Shown here one piece after another: positions 15,279 through 20,959 of a DNA stretch of 23,258 bases (its first letter is position 1; every line of letters starts with the position of its first letter). The notes beneath the pieces are model-generated. The model was not told the DNA's origin, did not search any database, and worked only from the letters and a program-made list of their open reading frames with translations. The position numbers were made by a program, and so were the translations under genes. Source of the DNA: a virus; the IMG/VR virus record IMGVR_UViG_3300045999_012878, positions 1-23,258 of that record. One strand, 5' to 3'.

Positions 15279-16190
15279 TTATTTAGTTGTTAATAATTTT
15301 GATACGCAGGCACAAAAGGTAATTTCTTTATCAGGTGCCATAATTGATTTGTGTTGGTAATCTGCTATTATAAGAGTAGCAATTGCTGAATCGGTGTATT
15401 CATCAGCTCTCTCAAATAGTATTCTATATAACTCATTGTAATCTCTAATATTAGAATCCATTACTAACTGTCTTATAGTAGTAAAATTCTTAGTATTTTT
15501 AGTTTTTAGTAGTTCTATTACTTGATCAGATGTTTGTTTAAAATTAGAGAGTGATCTACTTTGTTGTAATTCTCCATTTTTAATGGATGATTGAAGTAAA
15601 TTCAAACATTTTCTAATATCAGGATATGTTTGTTTAATAATTCTTACTACATCAGCTTTAGTATAAGTAATACCTTCTAAATCTAAAATTTCAACACATT
15701 TAAATGCTACATCTTGCATTGATGGAGGAGTTAATTCAAACATAACAGTTCTAGATTGAATTGGATCAATTATTCTTTCTATAAAATTGCAAGTAAATAT
15801 AAAACGAGCATTTAAACTGTAAGTTTCAATAACATTACGTAAAGCAGCTTGAGCATTAATAGTTAAAAAATCAGCTTCATCCATTATAACCACTTTTTGT
15901 GGTTTAAAACTAGCGGCTGAAACAAACGATTTTACCTTATCTCTAATAGTATCAATACCGTTTTCATCAGAACAATTAATGTAAAGATAATCACAGTTAA
16001 TGTTGTTTACTATTAATTTGGCAGCAGTTGTTTTACCTGTACCTGCAGGTCCTGTAAGTAATAAGTGAGGGATATCATTAGAATCAATCCATTGTTGTAA
16101 TGAAGATTTAAAATCATCATTTCCAATATATCCTTCTAAGGTATCAGGTCTATACTTTTCGGTAAATAAGGTGTGTTTTTTATTGAACAT
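15279..16190 (-). CDS. 44: Clamp loader large subunit (AAA+ ATPase), gp44-like
   Basis: A 303-residue AAA+ clamp loader ATPase. TEKYRPDTLEGYIGND (10-25) is the RFC-box lead-in. GPAGTGKTT (47-55) is Walker A, VVIMDEADFL (100-109) is Walker B with the DEAD-type box, and FIFTCNF (130-136) is sensor 1. IQSRTVMFEL (144-153) stands where clamp loaders have the S-R-C arginine finger; Thr replaces Cys and the Arg is kept. The C-terminal third is the helical collar. With gp62 it would open and close the sliding clamp at primer ends, using ATP. The gene begins 43 bases after groEL, separated by a strong hairpin, so its expression relative to the chaperonin genes may be adjusted there. Confidence 0.9.
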   Translation of the reverse strand: MFNKKHTLFTEKYRPDTLEGYIGNDDFKSSLQQWIDSNDIPHLLLTGPAGTGKTTAAKLIVNNINCDYLYINCSDENGIDTIRDKVKSFVSAASFKPQKVVIMDEADFLTINAQAALRNVIETYSLNARFIFTCNFIERIIDPIQSRTVMFELTPPSMQDVAFKCVEILDLEGITYTKADVVRIIKQTYPDIRKCLNLLQSSIKNGELQQSRSLSNFKQTSDQVIELLKTKNTKNFTTIRQLVMDSNIRDYNELYRILFERADEYTDSAIATLIIADYQHKSIMAPDKEITFCACVSKLLTTK

Positions 16191-16206
16191 AACTTTTATA
16201 ATATAT

Positions 16207-16226
16207 GGAGCCTCTTTCGAGGCTCC
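16207..16226 (-). terminator. GC-rich hairpin with GAAA tetraloop after groEL
   Basis: A perfect 8-bp inverted repeat GGAGCCTC/GAGGCTCC with a four-base loop that reads GAAA on the transcribed strand, a GNRA tetraloop. It begins 7 bases after the groEL stop codon and is by far the most G+C-rich short element in the neighbourhood. On the transcribed strand it is followed by ATATATTATAAAAG, not a clean U-run, so simple intrinsic termination would be weak. RNA 3'-end protection, partial termination or processing between groEL and the clamp loader gene is equally plausible. Confidence 0.65.
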
Positions 16227-16233
16227 AAATTTA

Positions 16234-17874
16234 TTACATCATCCCTTGCATAGGATTGACTTCTTCTTTTTTGTCTTCTTTTTTCTCGTAAATTACAGAT
16301 TCGGTTGTTAAAATTGTACCCGCAACTGAAGCTGCATTTTCTAGTGCTACGCGGGTTACTTTTTTAGGATCGATAATACCTGCAGATTTGAAATTAATTG
16401 TTGATAAGTCTTTATAGTTAAGACCTTCCCAATTGCTTCCTTTTTCTGAGTCAGTTAGTTTGGAACCTAAGTATTGAACTTCTGTTAAATCATGCCCGGC
16501 ATTAGTTAAAATTCGTTGGAATGGAGCAGCTGCTGCTCTATAAACGATTTTCTTACCGTTTACAAAATCATTTGAACCTTCAAAAGTAATACCTTTACGA
16601 GCATATAATAAAGCAGTTCCACCACCAATTACAATACCTTCTTCTAAAGCGGCTTTTGTAGCGAATAAAGCATCTTCTACTCTATCTTTTTTCTCTTTGA
16701 TTTCAAGTTCACTATTACCACCTACGTTAATAATAGCTACCCCACCAATCATTTTACCTAAACGCTCTTGTAATTTTTCTTTCTCAAATGGTGAACCAGC
16801 GTCATCAATTTGTTTTTTAATTTCTTGAGCTCTAGTTTCAATTGCTTCTTCTGATCCTTTACCATCTACAATAGTAGTTTTTTCTTTACCAATTGTAGCA
16901 GTACGAGAAGTACCTAAACATTGTTTTAATGTACTAACATCAATTTTATCAAGTTTATGACCTTTATCTTTAGAAAGAACTTGACCTCCTGTAATAATAG
17001 CTAAATCTTCTAAAGCCATTGTTCTACGATCTCCAAATTCAGGAGCTTTAACTGCTACTACATTTACAATACCTCTCATTTTATTAACAATAGATACAGC
17101 TAATGCTTCTCCGTCAACATCTTCTGCTACTACTAATAATGCTCGTTTTTCAGTGTTAGCTAATGTTAAAGCTGGTACTAATTCATTTACTGTTGTTATT
17201 CTACCATTGTAAATTAAAATGTAAGGGTTTTCTAATACAGCAGTCATTGTATTATTATCAGTTACAAAATAAGGTGATTTGTAACCTCTATCAAATTGCA
17301 TTCCTTCAACAATTTCAAGTGAAGTTTCACCTGATTTAGATTCTTCAATTGCAACAATTCCATCTCTACCTACTTTTTCTAAAGCAGTAGCAATTAAGTT
17401 ACCAATTTCTTCATCATTATTACCTGAAATGGTAGCAACTTCTTTAATTTGTTGGTTATCAGAAATATCTTCTGTTAGGTTGTTAAGAGCTGATTTAAGT
17501 TCTTCTACAGCTGCATCAATTCCTTTTTTAATTTCGATTGGATTTTGACCTGCACTAACATGTTTTAATCCTTCTTCTAGAATGGCATAAGACAATAAAG
17601 TAGAAGTAGTAGTACCATCACCTACTTCATTTGCAGATTTAACTGATACTTTTTTAACTAATTCAGCACCAATTGATTCAATTGGATCTTCTAATTCTTT
17701 AAATTCTTTAGCTACAGATACACCGTCTTTGGTTACTGTTAATTGACCATAATCTCCTTTGATTAATACTGTTCTACCTGCTGGTCCTAAGGTAGAGGAT
17801 ACACTATCATTAAGTTTTTTAACTCCTGATAATAGTTTTGTTTTTAATTCTGTTCCGAATGCTGTTTCTGTCAT
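16234..17874 (-). CDS. groEL: Chaperonin GroEL (60 kDa, Cpn60)
   Basis: A full-length 546-residue group I chaperonin. ATP-site elements are present: STLGPAGR (27-34), TKDG with D50, VGDGTTTSTLL with D86, and EDALFATKAA with D401, matching E. coli D52, D87 and D398. Apical substrate-binding aromatics are kept (Y198, Y202, F203). A late GGGTALL block is also present. The normally near-invariant APGFGDRR reads APEFGDRR here (E279 for Gly). The C-terminal tail is short (NPMQGMM) rather than a long GGM repeat. It starts 2 bases after groES. Phage GroEL is uncommon; T4 brings only a co-chaperonin (gp31) for capsid folding. It would work with the adjacent GroES, probably on phage structural or replication proteins, and could form mixed or separate rings from the host chaperonin. 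Confidence 0.96.
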   Translation of the reverse strand: MTETAFGTELKTKLLSGVKKLNDSVSSTLGPAGRTVLIKGDYGQLTVTKDGVSVAKEFKELEDPIESIGAELVKKVSVKSANEVGDGTTTSTLLSYAILEEGLKHVSAGQNPIEIKKGIDAAVEELKSALNNLTEDISDNQQIKEVATISGNNDEEIGNLIATALEKVGRDGIVAIEESKSGETSLEIVEGMQFDRGYKSPYFVTDNNTMTAVLENPYILIYNGRITTVNELVPALTLANTEKRALLVVAEDVDGEALAVSIVNKMRGIVNVVAVKAPEFGDRRTMALEDLAIITGGQVLSKDKGHKLDKIDVSTLKQCLGTSRTATIGKEKTTIVDGKGSEEAIETRAQEIKKQIDDAGSPFEKEKLQERLGKMIGGVAIINVGGNSELEIKEKKDRVEDALFATKAALEEGIVIGGGTALLYARKGITFEGSNDFVNGKKIVYRAAAAPFQRILTNAGHDLTEVQYLGSKLTDSEKGSNWEGLNYKDLSTINFKSAGIIDPKKVTRVALENAASVAGTILTTESVIYEKKEDKKEEVNPMQGMM

Positions 17875-17876
17875 AA

Positions 17877-18170
17877 TTATTCTTCTATAACTGATAAAAT
17901 ATCATTTTGGTTAGCGATTAAATATTCTTCTCCTTCAAGTTTAACTTTGTGAGTTCCCATTGGTGGTAGTACAACTTTCATTCCTGCTCTTAGATCTGTA
18001 GGAGCATATTCTCCTTTGTTGTAGTTATAAACTTGGGATACAGCCAATATTTCTCCCATAATTGGTCTTTCATTCCCCATATCAGGGATAATGATGTTAC
18101 CCACCATCATTTCTGATTCTTCCATGGGTTTTAGAATAACATTACCGTTTCTCGGTTTTAATTTACTCAT
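17877..18170 (-). CDS. groES: Co-chaperonin GroES (Cpn10)
   Basis: A 97-residue Cpn10. KPRNGNVILKPME (5-17) is the first conserved strand. The mobile loop around 18-30 carries the hydrophobic tripeptide III (26-28), where E. coli GroES has IVL, for docking to the GroEL apical domain. MGEILAVS and AGMKVVLPPMGTHKVKLEGE (62-81) form the barrel, and the end NQNDILSVIEE matches the family ('...dIlavie'). It is unlike T4 gp31 in being of ordinary GroES length and pattern. The start overlaps the 100-residue ORF by 8 bases and the groEL start follows its stop by 2 bases, the usual ES-EL order. Confidence 0.95.
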   Translation of the reverse strand: MSKLKPRNGNVILKPMEESEMMVGNIIIPDMGNERPIMGEILAVSQVYNYNKGEYAPTDLRAGMKVVLPPMGTHKVKLEGEEYLIANQNDILSVIEE

Positions 18171-18465
18171 GATTAATTAAAGTTTTTAGATTGTTTAAAG
18201 TTGTTTCTAATTCAGTGATATACTCTTTAATAGTATAATTAGATTTTTTTTCTGTAACCTGTTCTTTAGCTATACGTTTTAAAGCACTAGATAAATGGGT
18301 ATAATACCCCATTGGCTTTTCTTTTTTAGTTTTAGGTTCAGTAAAAACTAAATTATAACTATCTTCATCAATGATAATTTTGTAATTTCCCATAGCAGGA
18401 TCTTCAATCATTGATCTTTTCTTAACTGTGCCTTTTTGTCGGCCTTTAAAATTGTAATTTGCCAT
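18163..18465 (-). CDS. Small phage protein of unknown function, first gene of the chaperonin operon
   Basis: A 100-residue protein with a basic N-terminus (MANYNFKGRQKGTVKKRS). A small strand-turn-strand core (NYKIIIDEDSYNLVF) is followed by YYTHLSSALKRIAKEQV and a helical C-terminus (YTIKEYITELETTLNNLKTL). This 'short beta hairpin, YY..L..AL..I, helix' pattern resembles small phage proteins often annotated as DUF5405-like; I treat this as a loose resemblance. It overlaps groES by 8 bases and follows an 81-base gap with hairpins, so any promoter for the chaperonin genes probably lies just upstream of it. Confidence 0.6.
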   Translation of the reverse strand: MANYNFKGRQKGTVKKRSMIEDPAMGNYKIIIDEDSYNLVFTEPKTKKEKPMGYYTHLSSALKRIAKEQVTEKKSNYTIKEYITELETTLNNLKTLINHE

Positions 18466-18480
18466 AACTTTTCTTATTTG

Positions 18481-18499
18481 TTTCGTATAAAATACGAAA
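18481..18499. repeat. Perfect 19-base palindrome upstream of the groES operon
   Basis: TTTCGTAT, three bases, then ATACGAAA: an 8-bp perfect inverted repeat centred 25 bases before the start of the 100-residue ORF. It could be an operator for a dimeric repressor or a leader-RNA hairpin. On the plus strand it is followed by GATTTTTTGGG, which would look like a terminator, but no rightward gene ends here. Confidence 0.6.
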
Positions 18500-18518
18500 G
18501 ATTTTTTGGGTATCCAAA
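18487..18518 (-). promoter_or_regulatory. Possible Bacteroidota-type promoter for the groES-groEL operon
   Basis: Reading leftward, TTTG (18518-18515), 20 bases, then TATTTTAT (18494-18487) loosely resembles the Bacteroidota -33/-7 pattern (TTTG, about 19, TAnnTTTG). Two of the last positions of the -7 box do not fit. It falls in one of only two gaps over 80 bases in the window and overlaps the 19-base palindrome, which would make sense for a regulated promoter. Chance occurrence in A/T-rich DNA is a real alternative. Confidence 0.22.
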
Positions 18519-18546
18519 CAAAACTTAACCTAAGGGCATAAGGTTA
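18514..18546 (-). terminator. Terminator-like hairpin after hsp20
   Basis: Immediately after the hsp20 TAA the transcribed strand reads TAACCT, nine bases (TATGCCCTT), AGGTTA, then AGTTTTGTTTGG. A 6-bp stem followed by a T-rich run fits a weak rho-independent terminator in an A/T-rich genome. The stem contains part of an 11-base element that recurs inverted upstream of hsp20. Confidence 0.45.
18528..18538. repeat. Left copy of 11-base inverted repeat flanking hsp20
   Basis: ACCTAAGGGCA on the plus strand, in the gap just downstream of hsp20. The exact reverse complement TGCCCTTAGGT occurs at 19008-19018 in the gap upstream of hsp20. The two copies bracket the gene. Confidence 0.6.
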
Positions 18547-18954
18547 TTATTTTATTTTTATTGATTTTGGTTTTGATTTTTCAGCTACAGGTATAGAAAT
18601 CTCTAGCAAACCATTTTCTAGTTTTGCTACTGCTAAAGATAAGTCATATTTAGCTGAAATTTTATAACCTAAATTAAAGGATTTTTTAGATAATCCTCTA
18701 TGAATTGTACCAGGGTGCAATTCTTTTTCTTCTGAAGGTTTGGTATAACTAATTTTTAAGATATCATCTTCAATATCTACTTTTACATCATCTTTAGAAA
18801 GACCGGTGCACGCTACTTCAAAATGAAGTCCGTCATCGTTATAAAAGATATTTAAAGGGTGAGGTTGTTTTGTGGTTGCTGCTGAACCGAATCCACTTGT
18901 AGGGTAAAAGAAATTGTGGAATAGAATGTCAAATTCATTAAAGTTTGTACTCAT
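18547..18954 (-). CDS. hsp20: Small heat-shock protein (Hsp20/alpha-crystallin family)
   Basis: A 135-residue holdase-type chaperone. A short variable N-terminus (1-33) with the phenylalanine-rich FDILFHNFFYP is followed by an alpha-crystallin beta sandwich: ACTGLSKDDVKVDIEDDILKI is cut here to its core GLSKDDVKVDIEDD (51-64), and the signature A-x3-N-G-L-L occurs at 110-117 (AKLENGLL). The C-terminal SIKIK contains the I-x-I motif (I132, I134) used for oligomer assembly. Hsp20 genes are known in T4-like cyanophages, where they are thought to protect proteins during virion assembly. It stands alone between two gaps of about 80 bases with hairpins and an inverted repeat, so it may be its own transcription unit. 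Confidence 0.9.
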   Translation of the reverse strand: MSTNFNEFDILFHNFFYPTSGFGSAATTKQPHPLNIFYNDDGLHFEVACTGLSKDDVKVDIEDDILKISYTKPSEEKELHPGTIHRGLSKKSFNLGYKISAKYDLSLAVAKLENGLLEISIPVAEKSKPKSIKIK

Positions 18955-18971
18955 ATTGATTTACGTTTTGT

Positions 18972-18988
18972 GAGTGCTTTAGCTACTC
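18972..18988 (-). promoter_or_regulatory. Small hairpin in the hsp20 leader
   Basis: The plus strand reads GAGTGC, TTTA, GC, one bulged T, ACTC. The transcript would fold as a 6-bp stem with one bulge and a four-base loop, 17 bases upstream of the hsp20 start. It might affect hsp20 translation or stability; RNA-thermometer behaviour is speculation, since the start codon itself is not visibly paired. Confidence 0.35.
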
Positions 18989-19007
18989 GTTATTAAATGA
19001 TTTAAAG

Positions 19008-19018
19008 TGCCCTTAGGT
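19008..19018. repeat. Right copy of 11-base inverted repeat flanking hsp20
   Basis: TGCCCTTAGGT on the plus strand, in the gap between the sliding-clamp gene and hsp20. It is the exact reverse complement of the copy at 18528-18538. Confidence 0.6.
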
Positions 19019-19036
19019 CATTTGTCATAAATATTA

Positions 19037-19759
19037 TTACTCATGTAAAGCTACAAGAAAATATTCAGCTTTTACACCTGCTTCTTCTAAGTTAACTTTC
19101 AATAAACCATCTTTATAAAGATATGCTTTACCAACTGCATCTTTGTTTACAGATATTATTTCTCTAAAATTAGAAGCACTAAATGCTACTGGTTTTACTT
19201 TATTGATGATTTTACCAGGTTCAGAAAAATTAACTTTATTTGAATAAGATGATTTTTCACCTATTGTAAAATTAACAACATCTTCATTTTGGAAATCTTT
19301 AGTTATTCCTATTTCAAAACGAGGTGGTTTATCTAATGCATTGTGTGCTTTAATATACTTTTGAGTAAAATCAAAATTAATATCAAATTCTAGATCATGT
19401 GGTGGTAAATTTGGAGCTACACCTGGATCCTGAATTAAACCTAGATCACTTAAATTATAAGATAAATCAAATTGATTATCACTAATATGTAATTTTAAAA
19501 AGTGGTTGTTTTGTTTTTCTAGTTTTAATTCAATAAAATCATTTGTAATATTAAGTAATTTAAGCAATTGACCAGTATTAAAGATACCAATCTCGCAATC
19601 TTCTAAGGTTATAGGCGCTATAACTTCTCCAATACAGTCTTTATTGTCAACTGCAAATTTAATGTGAGCTTCGTTGTTTTTTACCTTAAATTTAACTTGA
19701 GATGTTAAACCATTTAAATAAAAACTTTCAATAATTTGTGTTAATATTATTTTATCCAT
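19037..19759 (-). CDS. 45: DNA polymerase sliding clamp, gp45-like
   Basis: A 240-residue protein of the size of T4 gp45 (228 residues), with the two-domain beta-rich layout of trimeric phage clamps. Domain 1 (about 1-110) contains FNTGQLLKLLNI (60-71). The central interdomain stretch contains LGLIQDPGVAPNLPPHDLEF. Domain 2 has FSASNFREIISVNK. The ring encircles DNA and tethers the polymerase; in T4 it also activates late transcription. The start codon overlaps the stop of the polymerase C-terminal gene by one base (TAATG). Identification rests on motif order and its position between polymerase and clamp loader genes. Sequence similarity is low, as is usual in this family. Confidence 0.82.
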   Translation of the reverse strand: MDKIILTQIIESFYLNGLTSQVKFKVKNNEAHIKFAVDNKDCIGEVIAPITLEDCEIGIFNTGQLLKLLNITNDFIELKLEKQNNHFLKLHISDNQFDLSYNLSDLGLIQDPGVAPNLPPHDLEFDINFDFTQKYIKAHNALDKPPRFEIGITKDFQNEDVVNFTIGEKSSYSNKVNFSEPGKIINKVKPVAFSASNFREIISVNKDAVGKAYLYKDGLLKVNLEEAGVKAEYFLVALHE

Positions 19760-20694
19760 TAGTTGAATGTAAAAAATTTATGTATTAGTGGATTTGCAGG
19801 TGGTAATTGCCATTCTAAATCATCATAAAAACCTTGTAATTTGTTTTGTAATATAGTTTCAAAACTTTTACCTCTATCAATATATTCATTAATAAAATTT
19901 CTAATTTTATTAGCCATATCAAATTCTAGAAAAGCAATTGCTTCTATATTATACGGATTATTTTTTAAATAAACCCATTTTATTTTATCACCTTGTACAA
20001 TTTGACTATGTTTAGAATCTAATTGCCAAAATCTTAATAAATCATTATGTTTAATAGCTGCTTTAACTGATGCACCTGCTCCTTGTTTTATTTCAGATAA
20101 TATTTTACCTGGTCTAGGATGTGAAGCAATATATTCATTTAGTGTTTTAACTGCTGTTGGATTACCAATTAATGTAAAATCAACATCAGATGAAGTAGCT
20201 TCTTGTCTAAATTCATGAATTTTTTTATCTACGATACTTTGTGGAGTACCTTTAATAATTAGTTCAAGAATTTCTTGATAAAATTTACCAAAATATTTTG
20301 GAAAATTAGCTTTTTTAAATTCTAATCCTTTAATATCAAGTTCTTCTTTGATAATACCTTCTTTTTTAGTAATCCATTGTGCATAACGTCTTGTAGCTCT
20401 AAAATAAGCAGAACGAATAACACACTCGGTTTTCATTTCTAATCGGTGTGTACTAACATTAAAAGCTTCTTTAGCTAAAATGTTATAATATTCTGTTATA
20501 ATATCTTGATATTTAAGAGCTACTTTTTCTAATAAATCATCTTTTTCTTGATCAGTTTTCTCATCAAAATCAGGATATAAGTGTTTTAATAAAGGTTCAG
20601 CATTAAAATAATTAGAGTCTGTATCCACATAGGCGCAAAAATTAAAATCACCTTCATCACAAATCCACCATGGGGTATCTTCTAAATGTTTCAT
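19759..20694 (-). CDS. 43B: Family B DNA polymerase, C-terminal part (motif C, thumb)
   Basis: A 311-residue protein that completes the polymerase. CAYVDTDSNYF (20-30) is motif C, with the catalytic D24 and D26. RATRRYAQW (99-107) matches the K-K-R-Y palm/thumb motif. LDIKGLEFKKANFPKY (119-134) matches the 'lkimGmE...s..Pk' thumb block of T4/RB69 gp43, and the rest follows gp43 to its end. The tail IHKFFTFN is an aromatic clamp-binding type peptide like the C-terminus of gp43. Added to the N-terminal part (576 residues) the total is 887, close to T4 gp43 (898). The first 18 or so residues have no clear gp43 counterpart and may form the interface. It starts one base after the ORF87 stop and overlaps the clamp gene by one base. 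It cannot act alone because motifs A and B are on the other chain. Confidence 0.93.
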   Translation of the reverse strand: MKHLEDTPWWICDEGDFNFCAYVDTDSNYFNAEPLLKHLYPDFDEKTDQEKDDLLEKVALKYQDIITEYYNILAKEAFNVSTHRLEMKTECVIRSAYFRATRRYAQWITKKEGIIKEELDIKGLEFKKANFPKYFGKFYQEILELIIKGTPQSIVDKKIHEFRQEATSSDVDFTLIGNPTAVKTLNEYIASHPRPGKILSEIKQGAGASVKAAIKHNDLLRFWQLDSKHSQIVQGDKIKWVYLKNNPYNIEAIAFLEFDMANKIRNFINEYIDRGKSFETILQNKLQGFYDDLEWQLPPANPLIHKFFTFN

Positions 20695-20695
20695 A

Positions 20696-20959
20696 TTAAA
20701 ATGTTCTTTCTCCTGGTACTGGGGGTAAATTAATAGGCCTGTTACCTTTTGAATCTATATCAGATCTTTCTTTAAGAATTATTTCAAATGAATTTTTATT
20801 AATCTTACATCTGCCTCCTTGTTGTAGCATTTTTTTAAAAAATTTTTCTTGTAAAGCATCCCAACTTTTAGATAATTCAATAACTAATTGTTTTTCAACT
20901 TTAGAACCATTTATATAAATAGTAGTTCCATTTTTAATGGATTGTCCTTTTAATGCCAT
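20696..20959 (-). CDS. ORF87 lying between the two DNA polymerase parts
   Basis: An 87-residue, Lys-rich protein that I do not recognise. It contains a short strand pair (GTTIYINGSKVEKQLVI) and an amphipathic helix (SWDALQEKFFKKMLQQGG), then a strand segment (KINKNSFEIILKE) and a Pro-rich tail (INLPPVPGERTF). It has no intein blocks, no GIY-YIG, LAGLIDADG or HNH motif, and no polymerase sequence. Its start overlaps the stop of the N-terminal polymerase gene (TAATG) and the C-terminal gene starts one base after its stop, so all three are probably translated in fixed proportion. It could be a third polymerase subunit, a remnant of the element that split the gene, or a passenger. Confidence 0.7.
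   Translation of the reverse strand: MALKGQSIKNGTTIYINGSKVEKQLVIELSKSWDALQEKFFKKMLQQGGRCKINKNSFEIILKERSDIDSKGNRPINLPPVPGERTF

Noticed and set aside
16226-16233. TAAATTTG on the minus strand after groEL, fitting the Bacteroidota -7 box TAnnTTTG
   Set aside because: No -33 element at the right distance, and transcription would begin inside the GAAA hairpin; chance matches are expected in this base composition.
20696-20959. ORF87 as a RegA relative because of its ending VPGERTF (T4 RegA has VPGQRTF)
   Set aside because: The rest of the protein does not match RegA in length or order; a seven-residue likeness at one end is not enough.
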